A stretch of 64,000 nt of DNA, from the NCBI GenBank assembly GCA_015061115.1, contig SUXE01000001.1, positions 124,001 through 188,000 of the forward strand, in the 5' to 3' direction. A program made the translations under genes and the position numbers. Under the pieces are notes generated by a model. That model searched no databases, was not told the origin of the DNA, and was given only the letters and a program-made list of their open reading frames with translations. This document shows positions 1 through 9,233 of this stretch, in pieces. This DNA is from Bacteroidales bacterium (lineage in GTDB: Bacteria; Bacteroidota; Bacteroidia; Bacteroidales; Paludibacteraceae). Position 1 is the stretch's first letter. Each line of letters starts with the position of its first letter.

Positions 1-606
1 GCTATGACTTTTGTGTCGGCAAATGCTGGAAATCAGCGTGCTACAGGTATGACAATGGTTGATGGATTCAAGTTGGGTCTTGGTGTTGGTGTTCCTGGTT
101 GGAATGGAAATTGCAAGGCTGTTATGCCAATGCTTTCAGTTGACGGTGCATTTGGTCTTGCAAGTGGTTTTATCAACACTAAGCATTTCGGTAACAATGG
201 TGGTATTGATTTAGGTTTCCAGTATGCTATTTGTGGATACGACGATACATTTTTTGAGAATTGGGCTTATGCTCATATGATTCCTGGTGTTGATAATTGT
301 GGTTTGATGGAGCACTTGATTATTCTTCGTTCTGCGTTCCATTACCAGTTCTTGAAGAAACTTGACACATACATGGGATTCCATGGTGGTGTCGCTCTTT
401 CTATTCCAACTGGAGATGATTTCTACTATGAGCCTAAACATCAGACAAGAAAAGATCAGTGGGATCACGTTAATGGTGTGTTCGGTATGTATTCTGGCGG
501 TACTTGGTATTTCAACGAGTCAATCGGTGCTGGTATAGAGTTTGAGAATGATTGGTTGGATTCCGCTACTCCAAGTGTCTCTGCTAAGGTTCAGTTCAGA
601 TTCTAA
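1..606 (+). CDS. Outer membrane beta-barrel protein, 5' end outside window
   Basis: This reading frame is open from the first base of the window, so the start lies upstream and only about the last 200 residues are seen. The visible part has alternating hydrophobic and polar residues with many glycines and aromatics, as in Bacteroidota outer membrane barrels, and it ends in a terminal phenylalanine (VQFRF), the usual barrel-assembly signal. A hairpin terminator follows directly. The next gene also encodes a barrel protein, so this may be an outer-membrane gene pair with separate promoters. No ligand or enzymatic role can be read from the sequence. Confidence 0.7.
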   Translation, partial: AMTFVSANAGNQRATGMTMVDGFKLGLGVGVPGWNGNCKAVMPMLSVDGAFGLASGFINTKHFGNNGGIDLGFQYAICGYDDTFFENWAYAHMIPGVDNCGLMEHLIILRSAFHYQFLKKLDTYMGFHGGVALSIPTGDDFYYEPKHQTRKDQWDHVNGVFGMYSGGTWYFNESIGAGIEFENDWLDSATPSVSAKVQFRF

Positions 607-629
607 TAAATATCAAATATGATATTATA

Positions 630-657
630 AAGACGGTCATTATGGCCGTCTTTTTTT
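630..657 (+). terminator. Intrinsic terminator after the first barrel gene
   Basis: The arms AAGACGGTCAT and ATGGCCGTCTT pair with one G-T pair and are followed by seven T residues. It sits 24 bases after the stop codon of the upstream gene and before the promoter of the next one. Confidence 0.85.
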
Positions 658-719
658 GTTTTTTTATCACTGTCGCTTCTTATCTTCTAAAATTGTTTAT
701 AACATTAATTGAAAGAAAT

Positions 720-750
720 TTTGCAGAAAAGGAAAATATAAATACATTTG
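720..750 (+). promoter_or_regulatory. Bacteroidota-type promoter
   Basis: TTTG at 720-723 (-33 box) and TACATTTG at 743-750 (-7 box, consensus TAnnTTTG) are separated by 19 bases, the spacing known for the Bacteroides primary sigma factor. It would start transcription about 25 bases before the ATG at 780, supporting that start over an upstream in-frame ATG at 642. Confidence 0.7.
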
Positions 751-779
751 CACTAATAAGTATCAATTTGTTGTTAAGG

Positions 780-1529
780 ATGAAAAGGATTTTAATCTCT
801 ATTGTGATGCTGATTTCAGCATTGAATATATTTGCAGAGCCTGATGTAAAAGTGCGAATGGGTTTGCAGGCTGGTTATAACATGTCTAGCTGGAATGGCG
901 ATTTCAAAGAGGCTTATGGAGGTAGTTTCAAACATGGTTTCAATGCGGGAGTCGTTGCTGAAATCCAACTAAACTCAAAATGGAGTATTCAACCGGGTTT
1001 GTTGTTCTGCTCGGAAGGTGCGAAACTAGATTCTCTGCCATTCACAAACTTTTCTGTTAAAGGTCCTTTGACTGCTGCTCCAGAAGTAGAATTTTCAGGT
1101 GTGGAAAAGGATGTTAAGGTGGGTTCTATGGGACTTAAACTTCCTGTTGACATCATGTATTCTATTTATAATGTAGGTCCGGGTAGACTTGTTCCAAGCC
1201 TTGGCTTGTATGTTACTGGATACATAGGTGGTAAGACTTTGGATGTAGGTACTTATGCTCAGGAGTCTGTCTTTAAGAGTAATTGGGAGGCAGACAAAGA
1301 ACAAAGTAAGGATTTGATTCCTGATGAGTTCGACTATGGTTTGTCATTCAAAATCATGTACGAGTTGATGAAGGAGGAAGTTAATGGCATGTATTGGCAG
1401 GTCGGTGTATCAAGAGGTTTTACATCATGCCAGAATATGGTGATTATGGCTTCTTTCGGTTATAAGTTCCAGTATTTGAAGGGCTTACGTTCTCGTTATA
1501 ATACAGGTATTTTGGAATATAACCCATAA
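780..1529 (+). CDS. PorT-like outer membrane beta-barrel protein
   Basis: A 249-residue protein with a signal peptide (MKRILISIVMLISALNIFA, cut near residue 19) followed by a glycine- and aromatic-rich beta-barrel of the PorT / outer membrane beta-barrel domain type: a typical early segment LQAGYNMSSW and repeated strands such as WSIQPGLLF. I chose the ATG at 780 because it starts the signal peptide exactly and a good promoter lies just upstream; a start at 642 would put the N-terminus inside the preceding terminator. It acts in the outer membrane, but its substrate or partner cannot be inferred. The stop is followed after 10 bases by the radical SAM gene. Confidence 0.75.
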   Translation: MKRILISIVMLISALNIFAEPDVKVRMGLQAGYNMSSWNGDFKEAYGGSFKHGFNAGVVAEIQLNSKWSIQPGLLFCSEGAKLDSLPFTNFSVKGPLTAAPEVEFSGVEKDVKVGSMGLKLPVDIMYSIYNVGPGRLVPSLGLYVTGYIGGKTLDVGTYAQESVFKSNWEADKEQSKDLIPDEFDYGLSFKIMYELMKEEVNGMYWQVGVSRGFTSCQNMVIMASFGYKFQYLKGLRSRYNTGILEYNP

Positions 1530-1539
1530 GATTAAGAAT

Positions 1540-2367
1540 TTGAGATTCAAAAAAATCTATATAGAGCTGACGAATGTCTGCAATTTCAGATGCAGTTTCT
1601 GTCAGTCGTCTAAGAGAAAGAAAAAGTTTATGTCGCCGGAAGAATTTTCGGCGATACTTTTTTATATCCGCCCCTATACTGAATATATCTATCTTCATGT
1701 GCTTGGCGAACCTACTCTTCATCCTCAGTTTTGTGATTTGGTGAAGATGGCTGTAGATAATGGGTTCCACGTCAATCTGACCACAAATGGTTCGATGCTT
1801 GATAAGGTGGAGCAGGTGTTTGCTGATAAACTTGTTAGGCAGTGCAATGTATCGGTTCACGCTTATGCTGAGAATATTCCGTCGGAGCAATGGAAGGAGA
1901 AGATGGATGGAGTATTCTCTTTTGCCAAAAGATATTCTGAAAATACATATTTCAGTTTCCGACTCTGGAACAACGGCGCGGAGGGAGCGTCTGATTTCAA
2001 TGAGTATTGCAGGAATGCGGTAAATTCATTTTTTTCTACGCAGATTGAAGACACATTGTCTCGTAATGTGAAGATTCAGGATCATATTTTTTTGCAGAAT
2101 GCGGCTCGTTTTTCATGGCCTGGACAGAAAAAGTTGGATCTGGCTCACAAGAAATGTTATGCGTTGCGTGATCATATAGCTATTCTGTGCGACGGTAGTG
2201 TTGTGCCGTGTTGTCTGGATGCTAACGGAGATATGGTATTGGGCAATGTCTTCACGTCACCTCTCGATGAAATAATCAATTGTAAGGAAGCTGTGGAGAT
2301 GAAGCAGGCTTTCGCAAGAAATGAGATTGTGAATCCAATATGCAAGGATTGCGGATTTATTTTGTAG
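1540..2367 (+). CDS. Radical SAM/SPASM domain protein
   Basis: Starts with a TTG codon in the position expected for the family, since the enzyme core begins at once: IYIELTNVCNFRCSFCQ carries the CxxxCxxC motif that binds the catalytic 4Fe-4S cluster and S-adenosylmethionine. The C-terminal third contains a SPASM-like cysteine cluster (ILCDGSVVPCCLDANG, then NPICKDCGF), which binds auxiliary iron-sulfur clusters. The 275 residues match short SPASM proteins of Bacteroidales. The substrate is unknown; SPASM enzymes often modify peptides, but no precursor peptide gene is visible nearby. The small HExxH gene follows after 6 bases, so the two are probably co-transcribed. Confidence 0.85.
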   Translation: MRFKKIYIELTNVCNFRCSFCQSSKRKKKFMSPEEFSAILFYIRPYTEYIYLHVLGEPTLHPQFCDLVKMAVDNGFHVNLTTNGSMLDKVEQVFADKLVRQCNVSVHAYAENIPSEQWKEKMDGVFSFAKRYSENTYFSFRLWNNGAEGASDFNEYCRNAVNSFFSTQIEDTLSRNVKIQDHIFLQNAARFSWPGQKKLDLAHKKCYALRDHIAILCDGSVVPCCLDANGDMVLGNVFTSPLDEIINCKEAVEMKQAFARNEIVNPICKDCGFIL

Positions 2368-2373
2368 ACGTGT

Positions 2374-2715
2374 ATGTTGATAATCAGAAACAGTATTCTT
2401 CCGACCAAAGGTTTTGCTGCAATCAACCTTTTCACATTGCTTTTTGTACGTAAGGAGGCAACAGTCAACACTGTGCTTATCAATCATGAGTCGATCCATT
2501 CCGCACAGATGAAGGAGATGCTTTTCATTCCGTTTTATCTGTGGTATGTGATAGAATGGCTTGTGTGGCTGGTTAAATTCCGGAATTCACATTTGGCCTA
2601 CCGTCGCATCTCTTTTGAACGTGAGGCTTATTGCCACCAATATAATCCCCATTATCTGAAGAAACGCAAGCATTGGGCCTGGTGGGGATTCTTGACAATG
2701 AAAAGAAAAAAATAG
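2374..2715 (+). CDS. Small membrane protein with HExxH motif
   Basis: A 113-residue protein with a putative zinc site: HESIH at about residues 35-39 is a canonical HExxH, and the later EREAY segment could give the third ligand. One or two hydrophobic segments lie between them (MLFIPFYLWYVIEWLVWLV). Similar short HExxH proteins occur in Bacteroidales, but their function is not established. It follows the radical SAM gene by 6 bases, suggesting translational coupling and perhaps joint action, for instance protease plus modifying enzyme. That link is inference. Confidence 0.65.
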   Translation: MLIIRNSILPTKGFAAINLFTLLFVRKEATVNTVLINHESIHSAQMKEMLFIPFYLWYVIEWLVWLVKFRNSHLAYRRISFEREAYCHQYNPHYLKKRKHWAWWGFLTMKRKK

Positions 2716-2812
2716 AGACGCTTTATTAAAATAAGGAAATTAGTATTTCATGTGAGATATAGGATAAGTATAATATGTTAGATTGCTAGTTGTCGTAGTA
2801 TACAAAACAATT

Positions 2813-3916
2813 TTATTTTACGACAACCCAATCAAATTGATATTTTGCTCCATTGATGTCTACATTTATTGATAATTTTTTGTCTTTTCTTTCCCTTTCT
2901 ATCAAAATATAACCGCTGATGTTATCTCCTGGTTGGAGTGTTGTTTCTCTTAAATAGTTATCACAAATTTGTGCATTTGATGCTTTTTGTTCTAATGCTA
3001 ATTGAGAGAACATTATTTGGTTTTGAGTGTTGGCATACAATGCTGCTGTTGGATTATATGTTTGGACCGTTGAATAACTTGTATAAAAATGTCCTTGACC
3101 ATATGTCGTTGTTGTTACTGTACTAGTCGAATATGAAGCGTTGTAGGTGTTTATTCCCGCTGAAAGTCCTAATAAAGCAGCTTCCCAGTTTTGCTGTTTT
3201 CGTACTTTTTTCATATATCTTTCGTAATTCCATGCCTGACGATAATTTATATCATCGACCACATTTATAAACATTTTTGTAGGATCTATATCTAAAATTT
3301 CATCAGTTCCGTTAGTAATGCAAATATCTATTCTAAACCATTTTCCATAATCTTTAATTGTTGTACAAGTTGCATCTATTACAATGTTATTTGCGATATA
3401 ATATTGCCATTGAGTCCCATGATTGAATGACATCTTCCTGTCATTTGTGTTTGGGCTTTCCCAGATCATTTTACCATCTTTTGTAGAGTATTTTGTTTTA
3501 ATCCCTTCAATAGTTGTGTGGTAATAAAATTTTCCTTGAATTTCTCCGTTCTTATAATGTTTGGTTATCTTTCCTCCATAATTGTCATATTCGAGTTGTT
3601 CGCCTTCCATCAGTCCATTCTTATAATTATATTCAATTTTAGGTTTGCCATTTGGATAGTAGGATCTAATTGTCCCTTCATATTTTATTCCTTCTGATGT
3701 CTTTTTATAGCTCCCACTTGCCAATTTTTCACCTGTGATTTTTTTATCAATAAACTGCCATAATCCATTTGAGTCGCAAACAGATATTCGTTGATAATCG
3801 GCTAATGCTTTGTGAACCTCTTGTCCTTCGTTATTATAGTACATAGTATCTACTTGAGCATATATCTTTGTAAGAGAATCAAGTATTCCTAATGTAATGA
3901 TTAATAATTTTTTCAT
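2813..3916 (-). CDS. Secreted MORN-like repeat protein
   Basis: A 367-residue protein with an N-terminal signal peptide (MKKLLIITLGILDSLTKIYA). Residues about 75-150 hold repeated Y-x-NG-x segments (YYPNGKPKIEYNY, YKNGLMEGEQLEY, HYKNGEIQGKFYY) of the MORN / toxin-antitoxin YwqK-like type. The C-terminal half is a different domain, with a polar stretch rich in S, T and Y and a final beta-like region, that I do not recognise. Location is likely periplasmic or surface. The GTTGTCGTA at its 3' end is repeated as the inverse TACGACAAC some 20 bases further, a possible weak terminator hairpin. It follows the esterase gene by 19 bases and may share its transcript. Confidence 0.6.
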   Translation of the reverse strand: MKKLLIITLGILDSLTKIYAQVDTMYYNNEGQEVHKALADYQRISVCDSNGLWQFIDKKITGEKLASGSYKKTSEGIKYEGTIRSYYPNGKPKIEYNYKNGLMEGEQLEYDNYGGKITKHYKNGEIQGKFYYHTTIEGIKTKYSTKDGKMIWESPNTNDRKMSFNHGTQWQYYIANNIVIDATCTTIKDYGKWFRIDICITNGTDEILDIDPTKMFINVVDDINYRQAWNYERYMKKVRKQQNWEAALLGLSAGINTYNASYSTSTVTTTTYGQGHFYTSYSTVQTYNPTAALYANTQNQIMFSQLALEQKASNAQICDNYLRETTLQPGDNISGYILIERERKDKKLSINVDINGAKYQFDWVVVK

Positions 3917-3935
3917 ACTATAATGATACCTCTAT

Positions 3936-5063
3936 TTATTTGACTATCTCATGCTTCTCCAAAAATTCTGACAGCTCTTTTGTCATGTCTTTTTGTTTTT
4001 CTGCACTCGGATGCCAGTCTGTGCCGTAACCGAATTTGCCATCATCAGGAGTGAAATTGAATCGGTAAACTTTGTCATCTCCATCTTTTGCCATCTGGAA
4101 TGCTATTTCGTCAAGTGTCATCATCACATCCGACAGTGCTTTGTCGTGCATCATCGGGCCTGTCATCAACACAAGTTTGCTTCCTGGATTTGTGGCTCTG
4201 ATCTTTGCGACGAAGTTTTTTGCTGCAGACTTGAATTTCTCGATATCGTAGTTGTCTTCACTAGTGTCGTTGGTGCCGAGGTTGAGGAACACGACGTCTG
4301 CTTTGAAACTGTTGTGATCCCACTTGTATGTGGTGTCGCAGAATAGGGTATAGTCGTATAGTGTGCTCATGTTGACTGAGCTTCCTTCTTTCACGTCGCC
4401 ATAATTACGGTATATTCCATAACCTGATTTAGCAAACACTATATATTCGGCGTCATATTTCTCTGATATCTGATATGCGAAGGTTTTGGTGAAATCCTCA
4501 GTCTCATAGTTGAATGTCTGTGATCTGTCTCCGTCCACACCATATCCGCATGTGATGGAGTTGCCGATAAAATAGAATTTGTTTTTCTTTTCTGTCTCAT
4601 CTTTTATCAAATCTCCATCTGTCTTGAATCCGTGAAATTCCGGTTGCAGCTCGTGTCCTTCGTCGCAATAAACAACCTTGACGCTATGAATCTGATTTTT
4701 GTCAAGACTGTCCGCTAAAACAATCCTGTCTTCATAACTAGTTTCTGTGAATCCGATTTTCTTTCGATCTTTCCCGTCTACCTCTACCATGAAGTATCCA
4801 CTGTGTGGCTTGGCAAGCATGGTGATTTTAGAGCCTATGAATTTTGTGGATATTGTCACTCCAGGGTATGACCATTTAGCCATTGTCTCTTTTCGAGTAA
4901 AATCTCCGTGATGTCTATCATATGTTTCATACACTACACGTCCGGAAATTTTGATTCTTTCGTCACTGGCATCGATTAAAGAATGGTCGTATCCGCATCC
5001 TGTTGATAGAATCGCTGTTGATGTGATCATGATTGCCGAAAATAAATGAGATAACTTTGTCAT
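3936..5063 (-). CDS. CE2-type SGNH/GDSL esterase lipoprotein
   Basis: A lipoprotein signal (ILSTGC) is followed by a beta-rich N-terminal domain (about residues 35-150) and an SGNH hydrolase domain. Block I reads FIGNSITCGYG with the nucleophile Ser near residue 169, block III is LGTND near 263-266, and the C-terminal catalytic pair is DWH near 349-351. N-terminal jelly-roll plus SGNH is the layout of carbohydrate esterase family 2 (acetyl xylan esterases), so it probably removes acetyl groups from plant polysaccharides at the cell surface. Transcribed with the downstream MORN-like gene on the minus strand. A palindromic repeat element lies 70 bases upstream of its start. Confidence 0.8.
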   Translation of the reverse strand: MTKLSHLFSAIMITSTAILSTGCGYDHSLIDASDERIKISGRVVYETYDRHHGDFTRKETMAKWSYPGVTISTKFIGSKITMLAKPHSGYFMVEVDGKDRKKIGFTETSYEDRIVLADSLDKNQIHSVKVVYCDEGHELQPEFHGFKTDGDLIKDETEKKNKFYFIGNSITCGYGVDGDRSQTFNYETEDFTKTFAYQISEKYDAEYIVFAKSGYGIYRNYGDVKEGSSVNMSTLYDYTLFCDTTYKWDHNSFKADVVFLNLGTNDTSEDNYDIEKFKSAAKNFVAKIRATNPGSKLVLMTGPMMHDKALSDVMMTLDEIAFQMAKDGDDKVYRFNFTPDDGKFGYGTDWHPSAEKQKDMTKELSEFLEKHEIVK

Positions 5064-5132
5064 AATTCGTATTAATTTTTATTTAGAAGCTGTTTGAATT
5101 TGTTAAAATGACTCATTCTGCAACTAAAAATG

Positions 5133-5267
5133 AGGATTGTTAAGGGCGGAACGCCCTGACTCCACCACATTTGCGAGTTCGTAAGAACGAGCAGTTATAT
5201 ATTTATGTGCTCGCCTTCGGCTCGCACTAGAGAGGAGGGGTTAGGGCGTTCCGCCCTTAACAATCTT
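5133..5267. repeat. Palindromic interspersed repeat, copy A
   Basis: The two ends are 25-base inverted repeats (5133-5157 and 5243-5267) that agree at 24 positions and share the core AAGGGCGGAACGCCCT, itself partly self-complementary. The interior has two shorter inverted stretches with CGAG and GCTCGC. Related copies lie at 28588-28762 (complete) and near 12624 (left half only). No coding frame is present, so it is a REP- or MITE-like non-coding element. It fills most of the gap between the esterase and DUF4922 genes. Confidence 0.8.
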
Positions 5268-5318
5268 CAACCTCTAACCTCCTTTTTTGATTAATTTTAA
5301 TTAGATTCTTATTTTTTA

Positions 5319-5370
5319 TTTAGCATTCAGCATTCAGCATTTAGCATTTAGCATTTAGCATTTAGCATTT
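5319..5370. repeat. Short tandem array of a 7-base unit
   Basis: Seven consecutive copies of AGCATTT or AGCATTC run up to the stop codon of the DUF4922 gene. The rest of the gap (5268-5318) is AT-rich and empty. Too short a unit for CRISPR and no protein in frame. Confidence 0.8.
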
Positions 5371-6200
5371 TATAACGAGACTTCTTTATATATCTGGCGA
5401 ATCATTGCTTCATCCACATCTTCAAAATCATCTGGTTTTGGGAAAACCAATATTCCAGCCATGTCTATCACGCCTGGACTGATCATTCTTCCTTGATCAT
5501 AGTATGAAGGACGGTGCTTTTCTCTTGGAAATACCCATATATTCCATGTCTGTGTGGATGTGATGAAGTGTGCCACCACATTCATTCGTGGTTCCCACTC
5601 GTCTTCCTTGATTGTCAGTTTGTTGTATAAAGATGAATATTGTTTGCAGATAGACTCTTTGTCCGAACTTTCAAACACGAAACATTTTCTGCCGAAGTCG
5701 CGGATCTCACCGTCTGCGATATCAAATTCAGATATGGCTTTTTCATCAAGTGGCATCAACCCGGTCTGCACGGCTTGGAAATGCATGTGGTCGGGGGCTG
5801 AAGCTCCGCATTTGGGGCCGTTGTAGAGTAGGGTGAAGTCTGGCAGATCTTTGCTCAAATCAAGCATTGTGGCGAAATGAGGAAGGATCTCTTGACGTTC
5901 GTGACGCATAAGAGGAATAGTGAGATGCTTTTTCAAAATCGGGAAAGGATTTTTGAGTATCTCAAAATTGTCGTTGTATATCACGCTTGGCTGGTCAGCT
6001 GGACGGTTTTCTTTACAAAGAAAGCATTTGCGTTTTGCGATTGTAGCCTTGTCTAGTTTGGCTCCAGACGACACCGCTCTCGCAGGATTGTGTTGAGCCA
6101 CAACCTTATAACCGTCGACTAAGAAAACCTTTGTCAAAACATCAAGATTCTCATTTGTCGGGATAAGTGTATCGTAAACTTTCTTCTGTATTTCGCTCAT
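5370..6200 (-). CDS. DUF4922 protein, HIT/phosphorylase-like
   Basis: A 276-residue protein matching my knowledge of DUF4922. It has a conserved CFLCKENRP segment and the HIT-superfamily signature APDHMHFQA (His138, His140), where GDP-L-galactose phosphorylases and galactose-1-phosphate uridylyltransferases carry their catalytic histidine. It therefore probably cleaves or transfers a nucleotide on a sugar phosphate; the exact substrate is not known. It is the last gene of a minus-strand operon with an unknown protein, a GT2 glycosyltransferase and an amidase-like protein, and the divergent DUF4301 gene looks like a sugar nucleotidyltransferase. Confidence 0.8.
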   Translation of the reverse strand: MSEIQKKVYDTLIPTNENLDVLTKVFLVDGYKVVAQHNPARAVSSGAKLDKATIAKRKCFLCKENRPADQPSVIYNDNFEILKNPFPILKKHLTIPLMRHERQEILPHFATMLDLSKDLPDFTLLYNGPKCGASAPDHMHFQAVQTGLMPLDEKAISEFDIADGEIRDFGRKCFVFESSDKESICKQYSSLYNKLTIKEDEWEPRMNVVAHFITSTQTWNIWVFPREKHRPSYYDQGRMISPGVIDMAGILVFPKPDDFEDVDEAMIRQIYKEVSL

Positions 6201-6248
6201 AGTTTAATAGTTTTAAATAGAAAACCGTATCTCCAGCCGCTATTGTCT

Positions 6249-7769
6249 CTATTTCGCAAGCAGTTGACGGTGGAACATTTCCCTCTCAAGCAGAGCAGCC
6301 TCTTCTGTGTCACGTTTGAATTGCAGTTCCGCTGTGTGGATGAAATTAAGCTTGTCCACTAGTTTAGAGTTGCTTTCAGATGAGATATATTTCTGTAGCA
6401 CGACAGTCTTATATTTCTGAGCCATGCTTAGGAAGTTCTCGTAGCGAGGCATAGGTGATGTAAGACGCAGTCTGGAATCCATGAATGCGGATGATGCGAA
6501 AGCTCTGTCTACGAATCTGTACAGACCGCTCAGACAACACTGTGGCATAGCTTCGCCGAGATGCATTGCGTCGGCTTTAGAGAAAAGATCCATATCAGGA
6601 TGGATGGAAAGCACCATTCCAGCTTTTGTCTCCGCCATACGTTTCACGATATATCGGATGTCAGCGGCTTTGATCAGCGTGTTGTATTGGATTTCGATCA
6701 CGATGTCTGCGATCTGCACCAAGTCGATAGGAAGATTGTATTCAGTCTCGTAAGCAGGGTAGCCGGTATAAAGGAAATGTGGTTCCTTTAATCTCACGTC
6801 GACGGAATCATCTCCATAATATCTCTTCAATTCAACAGCGATCTTGGTCTTTTGCTCGTATCTGTGTATGTTCAGCTCATCGTCATCCTTAGTGCACTCG
6901 TCGCCAAGCAAAAGGACGAGCACTTTGGGCTTTTCTTCTTTCTCGACGATTTTTGCGATGCTTTCATTTTCTTTGATCTGGTCAAACGGAATGTTTGCCT
7001 TCAGACGCATCATGTCGAAGTGGAGATCCATTGCGAAGTTGGCGAGATCGGATGATGTGCCTCTTTCGTTGTTTATGATATTTTCGTATCCTGGCAAATA
7101 GACTTCATCGTAGAGAGCGTCGCAGATATGGACTATTTCTCCACGTTTGTTGAATGAGTTGTTGAAGATCATTCTGTCTAGTTGCATGAATCCGTTATCT
7201 TTCTGATAGACGTCGTATTTCTCGCAGTTTATTCCGAAGACGGTGCCGAAATCTCTGTCGTAGACGGACATTCCGGTCGTCGGGTTGGCAAGACGCATTC
7301 TGATTCTGCGGCCGTTCACCAATTTGTTGTAGTCGGAGTAGGTGATCATCGCGTCGGTCTCCACCATCACACGGACCAATTCCGACAATTCGCTTGGGTG
7401 TATATTGTAGTCAACAAGACGGCTGAAGAAGATCGCATAATGTCTATTCTCTGGTTTTGAGCTTTTCACATATTCAGCTTCTGGTGAACCGAGGACAGCG
7501 TCGATCAGACTGCCATTCATTTTCTCATTGGCGTTGCAGTCACGGTCTACATAGATGATGTTGTTCTTCCTTTTTCTGTCAGAGTTGAAATTAGGGAAGT
7601 CAAGCTTTATGATTGTTGATGTGAAATTGGCATTATACAGTTTGCCGCCAATCATCACGTCGGAAGACAGGTTCACATCCTTGATCAGTTCCTGGAATTT
7701 GTCTTCACACGCCTGATTGCGGAATGCGGCGTAGAATATTAGCGATATGTTGATGTTTTCGATTTCCAT
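6249..7769 (-). CDS. Unknown 506-residue protein in glycosyltransferase operon
   Basis: I do not recognise this family. It has no signal peptide or membrane segment and looks cytoplasmic. An N-terminal half of alpha/beta character starts NISLIFYAAFRNQ and includes IIYVDRDCNANEKMNG. A second half opens with a lone hydrophobic strand (KPKVLVLLLGDE), followed by segments such as PIDLVQIADIVIEIQYN, suggesting a second Rossmann-like domain from about residue 280. It lies 11 bases after the GT2 gene and 48 bases before DUF4922, so it belongs to their pathway. A glycosyltransferase-like or sugar-binding role is possible, but no catalytic motif is clear. Confidence 0.75.
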   Translation of the reverse strand: MEIENINISLIFYAAFRNQACEDKFQELIKDVNLSSDVMIGGKLYNANFTSTIIKLDFPNFNSDRKRKNNIIYVDRDCNANEKMNGSLIDAVLGSPEAEYVKSSKPENRHYAIFFSRLVDYNIHPSELSELVRVMVETDAMITYSDYNKLVNGRRIRMRLANPTTGMSVYDRDFGTVFGINCEKYDVYQKDNGFMQLDRMIFNNSFNKRGEIVHICDALYDEVYLPGYENIINNERGTSSDLANFAMDLHFDMMRLKANIPFDQIKENESIAKIVEKEEKPKVLVLLLGDECTKDDDELNIHRYEQKTKIAVELKRYYGDDSVDVRLKEPHFLYTGYPAYETEYNLPIDLVQIADIVIEIQYNTLIKAADIRYIVKRMAETKAGMVLSIHPDMDLFSKADAMHLGEAMPQCCLSGLYRFVDRAFASSAFMDSRLRLTSPMPRYENFLSMAQKYKTVVLQKYISSESNSKLVDKLNFIHTAELQFKRDTEEAALLEREMFHRQLLAK

Positions 7770-7780
7770 TACCTGATTGT

Positions 7781-9229
7781 TTATTTGTTAAAACCTCTTG
7801 ACAACATCTCTATTGTGCGGATAGAATCCTTGTAGTTGTTGTTTGCGTTTATTTTCTCAACAGAAAGAGAAGAATCGGAGTTGCCTCCCCATCTGCGGCA
7901 GCAGTACAGACTGTCGTAGATTCTTCCGATCTTGTATTTCTTCGACATCTGCAATCCCACAGCGTAATCCTCGCCATAACTTGCGTTAGGGATAGGTATC
8001 TCCACAAGTACAGGAGTGAAGAATGCTCGTGGCGCTCCCAAACCGTTGATTCTGACAGCGTTGTTAGGACCCTCTTTGTCTGTCCACTCTTTGTGGGCGA
8101 TCAATCCCGGTGGGATAGGGTTGAGGTCGAAGTCTGTAAGTGAGTATGATCCGATCACCATCGCGCATTTGTTCTGTTCAAACGCATCGACTATCTTCTG
8201 CAAAGTGTTTTCGTCCTGATAGACGTCATCGCTGTCGAGCTGGACACAGTATAGTCCACATGCCTCATGGCGTACAGCCTCCATCCAGCATCCTCCGATT
8301 CCGAGGTCTGTGCGAGATGGGAATATATGGTAGAGACGGTTGTTCTCGTTGGCAAGTTTGATAAGCTTGTCAGTTGTCTTGTCTGTGGAGAAATTGTCGA
8401 CTACGATCACATTCACTTTTCCGTCTTTCAGTTTTTGGCTGAGTGCGGATTTCACAGCGTCTTCAATAGTTTTCTCACGGTTTCTCACAGGAATGATCAC
8501 CGAGACTTTGAATTTGTAGTTCTCGGCATAGTCCGTGGTCTCTATTTTGATTCTGTTTGTCTGAGTGTAATCGATATATGTCCCTGCTATTTTAGAATAC
8601 TCAAGATATGCTCTTTGCATCTCGAGTTGTTTAAGTTCATTGTTAGGGTTGACATAGTCAAACTGTTTGTCTTCGGCGCTACGGCTGTCGAATTCGCTCT
8701 CCTGATACAGAGTCTGGCGGATATGGTATGTGTCGCCATTCTGGCAAAGCATCAGACGCATGAAATAGTAGGCTGCGTAGTCATAATCATCGGCCATCTT
8801 CTCGCTCGCCTTGACCCATTCCGATGCTTTGTAGAGCACGATGCTTCCCATGTTGAAGTCTTCTCTCACGCTGCCTATCTGTGGAGCTATCACAGGAGTG
8901 TCGTGGGCCTCTCCTTCGGAAATGGTGATGTAATTCGAGTAGACGCATGTGCGTCCAGTGTAAGCGGCTGCAAACGCAAATTCACTTTCACCTCCGTTGA
9001 TGAGTTTGCAATCCACATTGTGTGTGATGAGCATCAAATAGTCGTCTGGGCAGAAATTGGCTTTTTTCAAAGCTTGGGATACCTGCCACACCGAACGACT
9101 GCTTCCTAAAATATGTTCGGCATCATCCACTTTGTCAAGCAGAATGTAGTCTGCCTCTGCAGTCTTTTTCCCATTGAATCTGTTTCCGACGCTCTCGTCT
9201 ACAAATTCAGTATATACATATATTTTCAT
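7781..9229 (-). CDS. Family 2 glycosyltransferase with N-terminal extension
   Basis: The GT-A core begins near residue 238 with FKVSVIIPVRNREKTI and holds the nucleotide-sugar and metal motif DSDD at 332-335, then acceptor-site residues such as YGEDYAVGL. The first 220 residues form a separate domain (KIYVYTEFVDESVGNRFNG) with several Y- and D-rich segments that I cannot assign; total length 482 is longer than a bare GT2. No membrane helix is seen, so it acts on the cytoplasmic side. The next gene is 11 bases away and the amidase-like gene ends 4 bases before its start, which marks a tight operon. Confidence 0.8.
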   Translation of the reverse strand: MKIYVYTEFVDESVGNRFNGKKTAEADYILLDKVDDAEHILGSSRSVWQVSQALKKANFCPDDYLMLITHNVDCKLINGGESEFAFAAAYTGRTCVYSNYITISEGEAHDTPVIAPQIGSVREDFNMGSIVLYKASEWVKASEKMADDYDYAAYYFMRLMLCQNGDTYHIRQTLYQESEFDSRSAEDKQFDYVNPNNELKQLEMQRAYLEYSKIAGTYIDYTQTNRIKIETTDYAENYKFKVSVIIPVRNREKTIEDAVKSALSQKLKDGKVNVIVVDNFSTDKTTDKLIKLANENNRLYHIFPSRTDLGIGGCWMEAVRHEACGLYCVQLDSDDVYQDENTLQKIVDAFEQNKCAMVIGSYSLTDFDLNPIPPGLIAHKEWTDKEGPNNAVRINGLGAPRAFFTPVLVEIPIPNASYGEDYAVGLQMSKKYKIGRIYDSLYCCRRWGGNSDSSLSVEKINANNNYKDSIRTIEMLSRGFNK

Positions 9230-9233
9230 TTTC

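Noticed and set aside
5319-5370. CRISPR-like repetition
   Set aside because: The 7-base units are contiguous without spacers; the arrays at 35138 and 61009 also lack spacers, and no cas genes are present.
8267-9109. A 280-codon open frame on the plus strand
   Set aside because: It lies antisense to the GT2 gene, which has clear family motifs; the frame has no recognisable domain.
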